This document shows, piece after piece, positions 1 to 8,661 of a DNA stretch of 64,000 bases. Origin of the DNA: Ferrigenium kumadai (GTDB taxonomy: Bacteria; Pseudomonadota; Gammaproteobacteria; Burkholderiales; Gallionellaceae); the NCBI RefSeq assembly GCF_018324385.1, contig NZ_AP019536.1, positions 1,922,001-1,986,000 of the forward strand, in the 5' to 3' direction. Under the pieces are notes generated by a model. That model ran no database searches, was not told the DNA's origin, and was given only the letters and a program-made list of their open reading frames with translations. A program made the translations under genes and the position numbers. Every line of letters starts with the position of its first letter. Position 1 is the first letter of the stretch.

Positions 1-679
1 GCGACACCGGAATCACCGCGTTGCCGCGGCGGATCACTTCACGTTCGTGCGCATAGTAGATTTCCGGGATGTGCAGCTTCTCGCGCCCGATGTATTCCCA
101 GATGTCCATCTCCGTCCAGTTGCTGATCGGGAACACGCGGATGTTCTCGCCTGCATGAACTCGCGTGTTGTAGATATCCCACAGCTCGGGACGCTGGTTC
201 TTCGGGTCCCACTGGCCGAACTCGTCGCGGAACGAGAAGATGCGCTCCTTGGCACGTGCCTTTTCTTCATCGCGGCGCGCACCGCCCATGCAGGCGTCGA
301 AACCGAATTCGGCGATGGTCTCCAGCAGTGTCACCGACTGGTAGGGGTTGCGAGGCTTGCTCTCATCCTTGATGACAATGGTGCCGCGCTTGATCGAGTC
401 CTCCAGCGAACGCACGATCAGCCGCTCGCCCAGATCCTTCGCCAGCTTGTCGCGGCACTCGATCACTTCCGGGAAGTTGTGCTCGGTGTCGATGTGCACC
501 AGCGGGAACGGGAACTTCGCCGGACGGAACGCCTTTTCGGCCAGGCGCAGCATCACGATGGAATCCTTGCCGCCGGAGAACAGCAGCGCCGGATTCTTAC
601 ATTCCGCCGCGACCTCGCGCATGATGTGGATGGATTCGCTTTCCAGCGCGTCCAGATGGGTGAAGGTATGACTGCTCAT
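1..679 (-). CDS. cysD: Sulfate adenylyltransferase subunit 2 (CysD), 3'-truncated by the window edge
   Basis: This is the small subunit of ATP sulfurylase, which makes adenosine 5'-phosphosulfate (APS) from sulfate and ATP together with the GTPase CysN. Reading the minus strand from the ATG at 679 gives a CysD-like protein of about 226 visible residues. The PP-loop SGGKDS lies near residue 36, followed by typical segments such as HIDTEHNFPE, GGARRDEEKARAKERIFS and NWTEMDIWEYI. The C-terminal part lies outside the window. It starts 22 bases after the cysH stop, so it is the distal visible gene of the operon, and cysN would be expected next. Identity is certain from the motifs. Confidence 0.95.
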   Translation of the reverse strand, partial: MSSHTFTHLDALESESIHIMREVAAECKNPALLFSGGKDSIVMLRLAEKAFRPAKFPFPLVHIDTEHNFPEVIECRDKLAKDLGERLIVRSLEDSIKRGTIVIKDESKPRNPYQSVTLLETIAEFGFDACMGGARRDEEKARAKERIFSFRDEFGQWDPKNQRPELWDIYNTRVHAGENIRVFPISNWTEMDIWEYIGREKLHIPEIYYAHEREVIRRGNAVIPVS

Positions 680-701
680 ATTTCTCTCTCTATTCTCAAA
701 C

Positions 702-1415
702 TTACTTGGCTGCAGTGAATTTCAGCGGCGTACTTTTGCCAACGTGCAAGCCGCACTCTTTGTTTTGCGGGTCCTCCCACCACCAGCGGCCGGAGCGGAT
801 ATCTTCGCCCGGCGTGACGGAGCGCGTACAAGGCGCACAGCCGATGCTGGGATAGAACCGGTCGTGCAGCTTGTTGTACGGCACGTCGTTGGCCTTGATG
901 TATTCCCACACCTCGGCGTTGGTCCAGTCCAGCAGCGGGTTGAACTTCTGCAGGCCGTGATCCGCATCGAAGGAAGACACTTCCAGCCCACCGCGCGTGA
1001 CTGCCTGGTCACGGCGCATGCCGGTGATCCAGGCCTTCTTGCCTGCCAGCGCGCGCTTCAGCGGCTCGACCTTGCGGATATGGCAACAGCGTTTGCGCAA
1101 CTCTACGCTGTCGTAAAAAGCATTCACGCCGTATTGTGCCGCATATTCCTCGACCAGCACGCTGTCCGGAAAATATATCTTCAGTGGCACGCTGTAACGC
1201 TTGCGCAGTTCCTGCATCAGGTCGTAGGTCTCCTGTGGCAGGCGTCCGGTGTCGAGGCTGAACATCTCGATATCCAGACCGTTCTTCGCGATCAGGTCGG
1301 TCAGCACCATGTCCTCCGCGCCCAGACTGTTGGCGAACGTCACCAGCGCGAATTCACGCACTGCCTGTTGCAGTACGGCAACCGTCTGTTCGATCTTTTG
1401 CTGCAATGCGCTCAT
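702..1415 (-). CDS. cysH: Adenylyl-sulfate (APS) reductase, CysH family
   Basis: The 237-residue protein reduces activated sulfate to sulfite in the cytoplasm. It carries the C110-C111 and C193-x2-C196 pairs that bind a [4Fe-4S] cluster in APS-specific reductases, and the C-terminal catalytic Cys221 in the ECGLH motif. The presence of the cluster cysteines indicates that the substrate is APS rather than PAPS, so no APS kinase would be needed. The ATG overlaps the stop of the upstream DUF934 gene by four bases (ATGA), which shows translational coupling. It sits between DUF934 and cysD in the assimilatory operon. Confidence 0.95.
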   Translation of the reverse strand: MSALQQKIEQTVAVLQQAVREFALVTFANSLGAEDMVLTDLIAKNGLDIEMFSLDTGRLPQETYDLMQELRKRYSVPLKIYFPDSVLVEEYAAQYGVNAFYDSVELRKRCCHIRKVEPLKRALAGKKAWITGMRRDQAVTRGGLEVSSFDADHGLQKFNPLLDWTNAEVWEYIKANDVPYNKLHDRFYPSIGCAPCTRSVTPGEDIRSGRWWWEDPQNKECGLHVGKSTPLKFTAAK

Positions 1416-1924
1416 GCCGCACCTCCGCGTTGCACCCGCCGAAACAGCGGTTGTCCTTCATCTGACGAAGCCTGGTAGCTGAGTGAAAAATCGCTCAAAC
1501 CCTTCAGTGCCTCGTGTATGTCTTTATCCGCCCTCGGGGCAAATGCGTCGAAGCCGGCACGCTGCATGTAGAACAGCTGGTCGCGCAACACATCGCCTAT
1601 GGCGCGCAATTCGCCGCGATAGCCCAATCGGGTACGCAGATGATAAGCGATGGAATAACCGCGCCCGTCGGCGAACTTCGGGAAGTTCACCGCGATCACG
1701 GCGAACTTCGCCAGATCGTCCTGCAGATCTTCCGCGCGCTCGTCGCTGTTCAGCCACACGCCCAGATCAGCGCGTTGCGACAGCTTGTCGCGTTGCGCCT
1801 GCCACACTTTCAGCGGCACGATGATCTTGCCGGAAGGAACGGCAACACTTTCCGTCGTATCGCCCTCATTCAATCGCAACACGCTCCAGTCGTCATCAAC
1901 GACGGATTTATTTTTGATGATCAT
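1412..1924 (-). CDS. DUF934 family protein of the sulfite reduction operon
   Basis: This 170-residue protein resembles the DUF934 family commonly encoded between sulfite reductase and cysH in proteobacteria. The start is taken at MIIKNKS (1924), because the reading frame further upstream lies inside the cysI 3' end. The typical family segments GVWLNSDERAEDL and FADGRGYSIAYHLR are visible. It begins 4 bases after the cysI stop and overlaps cysH by 4 bases, so it is fully embedded in the operon. Its biochemical role is not established. Context suggests an accessory role in sulfite or APS reduction, possibly electron delivery or assembly, but that is inference. Confidence 0.88.
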   Translation of the reverse strand: MIIKNKSVVDDDWSVLRLNEGDTTESVAVPSGKIIVPLKVWQAQRDKLSQRADLGVWLNSDERAEDLQDDLAKFAVIAVNFPKFADGRGYSIAYHLRTRLGYRGELRAIGDVLRDQLFYMQRAGFDAFAPRADKDIHEALKGLSDFSLSYQASSDEGQPLFRRVQRGGAA

Positions 1925-1928
1925 CGGA

Positions 1929-3674
1929 TTAAAACCTCCGCGAATAGTAAGGCATGTCATAGGGCGTGCCCTTTTCCAGCGAGGCATATTCGGCCCCGTC
2001 CAGTTTCGCATCGCCGGCTATCGGCGTCGCGTAGACATACTCCTTGAACGGGCCGTGACCGATCCGGCGCACCGTGTCGATGAAACGCTCGTCGGCATGG
2101 CGCTCGCGCACGTACACCTCGAGCAAACGGGCGACCACCTCGGGCATTTGCGAGAAGGCGAACGAGCTTCCGATCACTTTCCCCACCCCGGCGGAATTGC
2201 CCTGCGATCCGCCTATCGACACCTGGTACCAGTCTTCGCCGTCCTTATCCACACCCAGGATGCCGATATGCCCGATATGGTGATGCCCGCAGGCATTGAT
2301 ACAGCCCGAAATGTTCAACTCGATGTCGCCGATGTCGTGCTGGAAGTCTATATTATCGAAACGCTCGGCAATCGCCTTCGCTAACGAGATGGACCGCGCG
2401 TTTGCCAGCGTGCAGAAATCGCTGCCCGGGCAGCAGATGACATCGTTCAGCAGCCCGATATTGGGTGTCGCCATGCCCATCGCATCGGCGGCTTTCCATA
2501 ACGCGACCAGATCGGATTGTCTGACATCCGCCAGCACCAGGTTCTGCATGTGCGTGATGCGCAACTCGCCGAAGCTGAAACGATCGGCCAGCTCCGCCGC
2601 GGCGTCCATCTGTTCTGCCGTCGCATCCCCCGGCGCAATGCCGGTCTTCTTCAGCGACAAAACCACTGCCGCGTAGCCCGGCACTTTGTGCGGCTTGATG
2701 TTGCGCTGCAGCCAATTGGCGAAGGCCTTGTTGTCGCGTTGCAACGCCTCCACAGCCGAATCGCCTTCCGGCAATTGCTCGTAAGCCGGCACGGTAAAGC
2801 AAGCAGAGACACGATTCAACTCCGCCTCGGTGATGGTGCAGGGACCGTTTTTGGTGAACTGCCAGTCGGCTTCGACCTGGCGTTTGAATTCCTCGATGCC
2901 GAGCGCCTTCACCAGTATCTTGATGCGTGCCTTGTAGATATTGTCGCGGCGACCGTGTTCGTTATACACGCGCACGATGGATTCCAGGTACGTGATGGCG
3001 TGCTGCCAGGGCACGAAGTCGCATATCTCGGTACCGACGATGGGCGTGCGCCCAAGGCCGCCGCCGACCAGCACTCGGAAACCGACCTCGCCCTGCGCGT
3101 TCTTCACCACCGACAGGCCGATGTCGTGCACCGCGATCGCGGCACGGTCGTGCTCGGCCCCGCTGATCGCAAACTTGAACTTGCGCGGCAGGTAGCCAAA
3201 CTCGGGATGGAAGGTGCTCCACTGGCGCAGTATCTCGGCGTAAGGGCGCGGATCGACGATCTCGTCGCGCGCCACGCCCGCGAATTCATCGCAGGTGATA
3301 TTGCGGATGCAATTGCCGGAAGTCTGATTGGCGTGCATTTCCACCGTCGCCAGGTCGGCCAGCGCCTCCGGCGCATCCTGCAGCTTGAACCAGTTGAACT
3401 GGATGTTCTGGCGCGTGGTGAAATGCCCATAACCGCGATCGTACTTGCGCGCGATGGATGCAAACATGCGCATCTGCGCGGCGCTTATCAGGCCGTACGG
3501 CACGGCGACGCGCAGCATGTAGGCATGAATCTGCATATACAGACCGTTCTGCAGGCGCAGGATGCGGAACTCGTCCTCCTTCAGCTCACCCGACAAGCGC
3601 CTGCGCACCTGGTCGCGAAACTGCGCGACGCGCTCGGCGGTGATCTGGTGATCGAATTGATCGTAACGATACAT
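1929..3674 (-). CDS. cysI: Nitrite/sulfite reductase, siroheme-[4Fe-4S] hemoprotein (CysI-type)
   Basis: The 581-residue protein has the two-repeat architecture of siroheme sulfite/nitrite reductases. The cluster and siroheme ligands are visible as C415-x5-C421 (CCPGSDFC) and C458-x3-C462 (SGCINAC). It reduces sulfite to sulfide with six electrons. No CysJ flavoprotein gene is next to it, so ferredoxin or another donor is likely, as is usual for betaproteobacterial CysI. The start ATG at 3674 directly abuts the stop of the upstream 76-residue gene. Substrate preference (sulfite versus nitrite) is assigned from the cys operon context. Confidence 0.93.
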   Translation of the reverse strand: MYRYDQFDHQITAERVAQFRDQVRRRLSGELKEDEFRILRLQNGLYMQIHAYMLRVAVPYGLISAAQMRMFASIARKYDRGYGHFTTRQNIQFNWFKLQDAPEALADLATVEMHANQTSGNCIRNITCDEFAGVARDEIVDPRPYAEILRQWSTFHPEFGYLPRKFKFAISGAEHDRAAIAVHDIGLSVVKNAQGEVGFRVLVGGGLGRTPIVGTEICDFVPWQHAITYLESIVRVYNEHGRRDNIYKARIKILVKALGIEEFKRQVEADWQFTKNGPCTITEAELNRVSACFTVPAYEQLPEGDSAVEALQRDNKAFANWLQRNIKPHKVPGYAAVVLSLKKTGIAPGDATAEQMDAAAELADRFSFGELRITHMQNLVLADVRQSDLVALWKAADAMGMATPNIGLLNDVICCPGSDFCTLANARSISLAKAIAERFDNIDFQHDIGDIELNISGCINACGHHHIGHIGILGVDKDGEDWYQVSIGGSQGNSAGVGKVIGSSFAFSQMPEVVARLLEVYVRERHADERFIDTVRRIGHGPFKEYVYATPIAGDAKLDGAEYASLEKGTPYDMPYYSRRF

Positions 3675-3905
3675 TTAGTTTTCCCCGTCAGGATAACGCT
3701 TGGACACGGGCAATAGCAGCGCGGCATCGAGCGGGAACTTCGCGCCATACATCAGGATATGCTCCACATCTGCATCCTCATCGTGGCGCAAAGCCGCGCC
3801 GATATATGCATGTTCGCCGGTCTGGCCGACCACCACACCGATGCGGCCGCCGCATCCGTTGAACCAGCTGACTTGCTTGGGTTTGTTCGGTTTGTTCGCA
3901 CTCAT
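3675..3905 (-). CDS. Small conserved-looking protein upstream of cysI, function unknown
   Basis: This 76-residue protein lies in the cys operon with its stop codon directly touching the cysI ATG, so translation is probably coupled. It is soluble and lacks a signal peptide. It has a basic N-terminal tail (SANKPNKPKQ), then a glycine-rich stretch WFNGCGGRIGVVVGQ containing a single Cys, and an acidic patch HDEDADVE. I do not recognise a named domain. Its fixed position suggests a partner or regulator of sulfite reductase, which is inference only. Confidence 0.75.
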   Translation of the reverse strand: MSANKPNKPKQVSWFNGCGGRIGVVVGQTGEHAYIGAALRHDEDADVEHILMYGAKFPLDAALLLPVSKRYPDGEN

Positions 3906-3915
3906 GTTTTTCCCC

Positions 3916-4701
3916 TTACTTGTAGAACACCATCTTGAGGCCGATGATCAGCAACATGGTTGCCAGGATCGGACGCAGTACCTTTTCAGGCACTTTCGCA
4001 CTCAGATGACTGCCGATATATATCCCGGGCAGCGAACCCAGCAGCAGGCTGACCAGTAGCACCAGATCCACCGTACCCAGCGCCAGGTGCCCCATCCCCG
4101 CGATCGCGGTCAGCGGAACGGCATGCACGATATCCGTGCCCACCACCTTCACTGCCGACATGCGCGGATACAGGAACAGCAAGGCCACCGTCCCCAGCAC
4201 GCCCGCCCCCACCGAGGAGATCGTCACCAGGGTGCCGACCACTGCGCCGGTGGTGATCGTCGCCGCGGGCAGGTAGCGATGGTGCAGCTCATACACCGTG
4301 CCGTCCGCGCGTCGAGCCAACTTCTTGATCTGATCCTTCAGCAGCAGGGCTGCTGCCGTCAGCAAGAGCGCTACGCTCAACACGCCGGTCACCAGGCCGC
4401 GCAAGGTCTTCTCGTCCAGCACCAGATACTTCAACAGCGCGATGGTGACGACCGCTGCCGGCAGACTACCCATGCCGAGCAGGCCCACCACCTTCCAGTC
4501 CACCGAGCCGTTACGCCCGTGCACCCAGCCGCCCAGCGTCTTGGTCAGCGAAGCATACAGCAGGTCGGTGCCGACCGCGGTCGCGGGAGACACGCCGAAC
4601 ATCAGCACCAGCAGCGGGGTCATCAACGACCCGCCGCCTACCCCCGTGACCCCGACGATCAGCCCGACCAGAAAGCCGGACAGCGTGTACATCCAGTCCA
4701 T
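3916..4701 (-). CDS. TauE/SafE family sulfite/anion exporter
   Basis: The protein of 261 residues is an integral membrane permease. Its N-terminal GLIVGVTGVGGGSLMTPLL motif is characteristic of TauE/SafE, a GVTPATAVGTDLL-like repeat follows, and the second half contains the repeated TISSVGAGVLGT and ATVVGTDIVHA-like segments. About eight hydrophobic segments are visible. The start at 4701 is preferred over the upstream in-frame codon at 4731 because AGAGG lies at a proper distance before it. As first gene of the cys operon it probably exports sulfite or takes up or exports a related sulfur anion. The direction of transport cannot be read from sequence. Confidence 0.88.
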   Translation of the reverse strand: MDWMYTLSGFLVGLIVGVTGVGGGSLMTPLLVLMFGVSPATAVGTDLLYASLTKTLGGWVHGRNGSVDWKVVGLLGMGSLPAAVVTIALLKYLVLDEKTLRGLVTGVLSVALLLTAAALLLKDQIKKLARRADGTVYELHHRYLPAATITTGAVVGTLVTISSVGAGVLGTVALLFLYPRMSAVKVVGTDIVHAVPLTAIAGMGHLALGTVDLVLLVSLLLGSLPGIYIGSHLSAKVPEKVLRPILATMLLIIGLKMVFYK

Positions 4702-4745
4702 ATTTGCCTCTTTATAAGTTACGGCGCGCATTCTAGTCGGGCGCA

Positions 4746-4784
4746 GTTATATTCCTAAATGGTTTTATGTTAGGATTTTATAAC
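4746..4784. promoter_or_regulatory. Palindromic operator in the cys operon / cysB divergent spacer
   Basis: An imperfect inverted repeat has arms GTTATATTCCTA (4746-4757) and TAGGATTTTATAAC (4771-4784) in the 106-base AT-rich gap between the divergent exporter and cysB starts. A second short repeat, ATAAC (4780-4784) and GTTAT (4790-4794), overlaps its right side. The TTATTCC/TATAAC flavour is similar to LysR-family CysB sites, so autoregulation and operon activation by the adjacent CysB-like protein is likely. The assignment is by pattern and position only. Confidence 0.55.
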
Positions 4785-4807
4785 CTATCGTTATGAAGGA
4801 AATTCAT

Positions 4808-5734
4808 ATGAACCTGCAGCAACTGCGTTACCTGCGCGAAATCGAGCGGCAGGGGCTGAACATCTCCGATGCGGCTGCATCGCTGTATACCTCGCAGCCC
4901 GGTATCAGCAAGCAGATCAAGCTGCTGGAGGAAGAACTGGGTATCGACGTCTTCGTGCGCAGCGGCAAACGCATCGTCGCCATTACCGAACCCGGCAAGA
5001 CCATCCTGGGCATCGCCCAGCGCATCCTGCAAGAAGCCGACAACCTTAAACAGGTCGGCCAGGAATATCAGGAACAGGACAGCGGCCACCTGGTCCTTGC
5101 CACCACCCACACCCAGGCGCGCTACGCCCTGCCGCCGGTGGTCAAGCAGTTCATCAAGCGCTACCCCAAGGTGAAGCTCGGCCTGCACCAGGGCAACCCG
5201 ACGCAGATCGCCGAACAGGTGCTGAACGGCGAGGCCGACGTCGCCATCGCCACCGAAAGCCTGTCGCTCTACGACGAGCTCGTCACCCTGCCGTGCTACG
5301 AATGGCACCACTGCGTGGTGGTCCCGCCCAAACACCCGCTGGCAGAGGAAAAACGGCTGACGCTGGCGAAGATCGCGCAATACCCCATCATCACCTACGA
5401 CTTCGCCTTCAGCGGGCGCGGCAAGATCGACGAAGCCTTCGCGAAGGCCGACATCGAGCCCAACATCGCACTCACCGCGATCGATGCCGACGTGATCAAG
5501 ACCTATGTGGAACTGGGGCTGGGTATCGGCATCCTGGCCGAGATCGCCTTCATCCCCGAGCGCGACCGCCACCTGCGCAAGCTCGATGCCAAGCACCTGT
5601 TCAAGGCCAACACCACGCGCATCGCCATCCGCAAGAACGAATACCTGCGCGGCTACACCTACGACTTCATCGAGCTGTTCGCCCCGCACCTGACGCGCGA
5701 CGTGGTGGCGAAAGCCATGCACATCAAACTTTGA
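4808..5734 (+). CDS. cysB: LysR-type regulator CysB
   Basis: The 308-residue protein begins MNLQQLRYLREIERQGLNIS, the standard CysB/Cbl N-terminus. A winged helix-turn-helix occupies residues 1-60 and a periplasmic-binding-like inducer domain follows to the end, with DADVIKTYVELGLGIGILAE near residue 225. The start at 4808 is chosen because AAGGA lies seven bases upstream, whereas an ATG at 4793 would only add five residues. It is divergent from the cys operon and very likely activates it under sulfur limitation in response to O-acetylserine-type inducers. Confidence 0.92.
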   Translation: MNLQQLRYLREIERQGLNISDAAASLYTSQPGISKQIKLLEEELGIDVFVRSGKRIVAITEPGKTILGIAQRILQEADNLKQVGQEYQEQDSGHLVLATTHTQARYALPPVVKQFIKRYPKVKLGLHQGNPTQIAEQVLNGEADVAIATESLSLYDELVTLPCYEWHHCVVVPPKHPLAEEKRLTLAKIAQYPIITYDFAFSGRGKIDEAFAKADIEPNIALTAIDADVIKTYVELGLGIGILAEIAFIPERDRHLRKLDAKHLFKANTTRIAIRKNEYLRGYTYDFIELFAPHLTRDVVAKAMHIKL

Positions 5735-5741
5735 GGAATAA

Positions 5742-6482
5742 ATGAACGAAACCTTACGCACCCAGCAAGCCCACCGCAGCATCCGCAGCTACAAGACCGA
5801 CACGGTCAGCGACGAGATGCTGGCCCAGATCATCGCCGCGGCACACCGGGCGCCGACCTCGATGAACGCGCAGGAGATATCGCTGGTGGTGGTGCGCGAT
5901 GCGGAGAGGCGCGCGCGTATCGCGGAACTCGCCGGCGGGCAGGCATGGGTCGAGCAGGCGCCGGTATTCATCGCGATCGTGATCGACTTCCACAAGACCG
6001 ACATCGGCGTGCGCAAGGCGGGCCAGACGCAGATCATCCACGAGAGCATGGAAGGCTTCGGCGTGGCCGCCGTGGATGCGGGAATCGTGCTCGGCACGCT
6101 GATCACCGCCGCCGAGTCGCTGGGCCTGGGCGTCGTGCCCATCGGCGGCATCCGCCGCAACCCGCAGGGCATGATCGATCTGCTGGGCCTGCCGCCCCTC
6201 ACCTTCCCGCTGGTCGGCCTCACTATCGGCCACATCAAGGACGACATGCCGCTCAAGCCCCGCATGGACATCGGGACCTTCCGCCACGACGAACGCTACG
6301 ACGCCTCCGGCTATCCCGCCGCCATCGACGCCTACGACCAGACCATCATGGAGTACTGGAACAAGCTGGAACGCAGCGATGGGATGACCTGGTCGGCCAC
6401 CCTGGCGAGCCGCCTGCACACTATCTATTTCCCGCAAGTCAAACCCGTCGCTGCGATGCAAGGGTTGCTGAACGACAAGTAG
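5742..6482 (+). CDS. NAD(P)H-dependent nitroreductase family oxidoreductase
   Basis: The 246-residue protein belongs to the FMN-dependent nitroreductase superfamily, closest in layout to the NfsA/FRP type. Visible features are the N-terminal HRSIRSYK, the FMN-contact region HRAPTSMNAQ, the GIVLGTLITAAESLGLGVVPIGGIRRN segment near residues 105-135 and the LGLPPLTFPLVGLTIG motif. It follows cysB by 7 bases and has AGGA before its ATG, so the two are probably co-transcribed. The natural substrate (flavin, quinone or nitro compound) is unknown. Confidence 0.87.
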   Translation: MNETLRTQQAHRSIRSYKTDTVSDEMLAQIIAAAHRAPTSMNAQEISLVVVRDAERRARIAELAGGQAWVEQAPVFIAIVIDFHKTDIGVRKAGQTQIIHESMEGFGVAAVDAGIVLGTLITAAESLGLGVVPIGGIRRNPQGMIDLLGLPPLTFPLVGLTIGHIKDDMPLKPRMDIGTFRHDERYDASGYPAAIDAYDQTIMEYWNKLERSDGMTWSATLASRLHTIYFPQVKPVAAMQGLLNDK

Positions 6483-6507
6483 CCTCCGCGCCACTCGCAC
6501 TGCGTAC

Positions 6508-6545
6508 TTTTGCCCATTGTGCGGTCCGGATATGGGGAAAATAAT
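6508..6545 (+). promoter_or_regulatory. Promoter-like module shared with the CigR-like gene
   Basis: The sequence TTTTGCCCATTG (6508-6519) is followed, 32 bases from its start, by AATAAT (6540-6545). The ATG of the next gene lies exactly 73 bases after the start of the 12-mer. The same 12-mer, the same distance to an xAxAATGCG box and the same distance to the ATG occur before the gene at 15543. TTGTGC (6517-6522) with a 17-base spacer to AATAAT could form a sigma-70-like promoter. Confidence 0.5.
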
Positions 6546-6580
6546 GCGCCCAGGCATCCTGACAATTCCCGGAGGCGCAA

Positions 6581-6889
6581 ATGGTGGACATATATAGCTT
6601 GCTGGCAGAACAACGCATCAAGGAATACGACTTGCGCTTGAAGCACCTCGACGAGGTGTTGGAGCATGCCGAAAAGAAACTGGCCCAAAGTCCCGCGGAA
6701 GCCGAAGCCAGCGCGCAACTGCAGAAGCTGAAGGAAAACCGCGACAGGCTAGCGTGCTGGCTCGATGAAACCAAGTGCAAGCCTCCCGAGAACTGGCGGG
6801 AGGACGAACTCAGGAAGGCGGGCCCGATGGCGATCTGGGACGCCATCGCCCAGCAGGTGGACAGGCTGGTGGAACGCCTCGAGCGCTAG
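6581..6889 (+). CDS. Small coiled-coil protein of unknown function
   Basis: A 102-residue, highly charged helical protein starts after GGAGG at a good distance. Residues 8-60 (from AEQRIKEYDLRLKHLDEV onward) look like a continuous amphipathic or coiled-coil helix. A second helix at the C-terminus reads AIAQQVDRLVERLER. It has two Cys residues and no signal peptide or membrane segment. It is convergent with murJ. I do not recognise the family. Confidence 0.72.
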   Translation: MVDIYSLLAEQRIKEYDLRLKHLDEVLEHAEKKLAQSPAEAEASAQLQKLKENRDRLACWLDETKCKPPENWREDELRKAGPMAIWDAIAQQVDRLVERLER

Positions 6890-6905
6890 CAGCCTGTGCT
6901 GTATC

Positions 6906-8444
6906 TCAGTTCGCCCCGCGCTTCGCGAAATCCTTGAGCCGGAAGCCCAACACGAACAGCACGGCGAAATAGACCAGCACACCGCCCACCACCAGCGCAG
7001 ACAGATGCAGGATGCGCGCCCAACCATGCGCCTCCAGCCAATGCTGTTCGCTGCCCTTCCCGAACCACAGCGCCAGTCCCAGCGCAAGCAAGGCGAGCGC
7101 CACCTTGAGGAAGAACTTGACCCAGCCCGGCTCCGGCCGGTAGATGCCGCGCTTGCGCAGGAAATGGAACAGGATGGCAGAGTTGAGGCAGGCGCCGAGG
7201 CCGATGGAGAGCGCCAGCCCGGCGTGCTGTATCCAGCCGATGAACAGCGCGTTCATCGCCTGCGTAGCCAGCAGCGTGACAATGCCGATCTTCACCGGGG
7301 TCCTGATGTCCTGCTTGGCATAGAAACCCGGCGCGAGGATCTTCACCAGAATCAACCCGATCAGCCCTACGCTGTATCCCACCAGTGCGTTGCGCGACAT
7401 CAGGACGTCGTGCGAGCTGAATTCCCCGTGCTGGAAAAAGGTCGCCAGCAGCGGCACGGCGATCATGCCCAGCGCCAGCGCGGCGGGCAGTGCCAGCAGG
7501 AAGGTCAGGCGCAGCCCCCAGTCCAGCAGTTTCGAATACTCGGTCATGTCGTTGCTGGCGTGCAGCTTGGAAAGCGACGGCAACAGGATGGTGCCCAGCG
7601 CCACGCCCAGCATCCCGGTGGGGAACTCCATCAGGCGGTCGGCGTAATACAGCCAGGACACGCTGCCCGCCACCAGGAACGATGCGAAGATGGTGTTAAG
7701 GATGAGGCTGATCTGCGCGATGGACACGCCGAACACCGCCGGCCCCATCTGCCTGATGACTCGCCACATGCCCTCGTCCTTGAGGCTGAAGCGGATGCTC
7801 GGCAGCATGCCGATCTTTTTCAGGAACGGAATCTGGAATACCAGTTGCACGAATCCGGCCACGAACACCGCCCAGGCCAGCACCAGGATGGGTGGGTCAA
7901 AATACGGCGCCAGCCACAGCGCCCCGCCGATGAAACACAGGTTCAGCAACACCGGTGCAAACGCCGGCACCCAGAACTTGTTATAGGTATTGAGGATGCC
8001 CGCCGCAACCGCGACCAGTGATATAAAGAAAATGTAGGGCGAAGTGATGCGCAACAGCTGCACGGTCAGATCGAACTTCTCCACATCCTTGATGAAGCCC
8101 GGCGCACTGATATAAACGAGGATCGGCGCGGCGACGATGCCTACAAGCGTGACCAGGAACAGGATCAGCGCCAGCATGGTGGTAACGTGATCGACCAGCA
8201 ACTTGGTCTCGTCGTGCCCCTTGCGGTTCCTGTATTCCCCGAAGATCGGCACGAATGCCTGAGAGAACGCCCCTTCGGCAAACAGGCGGCGCAGCAAGTT
8301 AGGCAGCTTGAACGCCACGAAGAACGCGTCCGTCGCCGCCCCCGCCCCGAATATCCGCGCGATCAGCACGTCGCGCACGAACGCGAGGATGCGCGAAAGC
8401 AAGGTCAGACTGCTGACGGTGGCGAGGGCTTTGAGGAGATTCAT
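6906..8444 (-). CDS. murJ: Lipid II flippase MurJ (MviN)
   Basis: The 512-residue, 13-14 segment membrane protein begins with the classical MNLLKALATVSSLTLLSRIL. It contains the family segments FGAGAATDAFFVAFKLPNLLRR and EGAFSQAFVPIF in the first cytoplasmic region. It flips lipid II across the inner membrane for peptidoglycan synthesis. The start at 8444 is taken from family alignment, and the extra 13 residues upstream in frame are not conserved. The neighbouring rpsT matches the usual betaproteobacterial murJ-rpsT association. Confidence 0.95.
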   Translation of the reverse strand: MNLLKALATVSSLTLLSRILAFVRDVLIARIFGAGAATDAFFVAFKLPNLLRRLFAEGAFSQAFVPIFGEYRNRKGHDETKLLVDHVTTMLALILFLVTLVGIVAAPILVYISAPGFIKDVEKFDLTVQLLRITSPYIFFISLVAVAAGILNTYNKFWVPAFAPVLLNLCFIGGALWLAPYFDPPILVLAWAVFVAGFVQLVFQIPFLKKIGMLPSIRFSLKDEGMWRVIRQMGPAVFGVSIAQISLILNTIFASFLVAGSVSWLYYADRLMEFPTGMLGVALGTILLPSLSKLHASNDMTEYSKLLDWGLRLTFLLALPAALALGMIAVPLLATFFQHGEFSSHDVLMSRNALVGYSVGLIGLILVKILAPGFYAKQDIRTPVKIGIVTLLATQAMNALFIGWIQHAGLALSIGLGACLNSAILFHFLRKRGIYRPEPGWVKFFLKVALALLALGLALWFGKGSEQHWLEAHGWARILHLSALVVGGVLVYFAVLFVLGFRLKDFAKRGAN

Positions 8445-8530
8445 GCTGGTCGTGGACTGTCCGCTGTAAACGCCGCGCATCATACCATCGCCACTAGCAC
8501 CGCCATGCCCCTCCTATCGGATGCTAAAAC

Positions 8531-8547
8531 TGCCTATATATTTCGGC
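8531..8547. repeat. 17-base sequence also present at 31029
   Basis: TGCCTATATATTTCGGC occurs here, in the divergent spacer between murJ and the lipoprotein gene, and identically at 31029-31045 in the divergent spacer between the hemerythrin and RsmB-type genes. Both lie about 85-100 bases from the minus-strand gene start. A shared regulatory site or a small dispersed repeat are both possible. Confidence 0.4.
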
Positions 8548-8661
8548 ATATTGACCCACTTGCTGAGAGTAAGTAGTGTGCCTCTTGGCTGATCAACCGG
8601 GCAGGCAACCATGCCGCCTGATTTCCGCCGTTATACATTTACGACAAGGGAGCAATATAAA

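Noticed and set aside
2517..3716. Open frame of 399 codons antisense to cysI
   Set aside because: CysI on the other strand has all catalytic motifs, and the antisense product is low complexity and lacks any family feature.
4778..5782. Open frame of 334 codons antisense to cysB
   Set aside because: It covers the cysB coding region and its operator, and CysB is a clear family member in the plus frame.
8611..8661. ATG at 8611 as start of the lipoprotein
   Set aside because: It would place 17 polar residues before the signal peptide. The GTG at 8662 has a good ribosome binding site and gives a proper lipoprotein signal.
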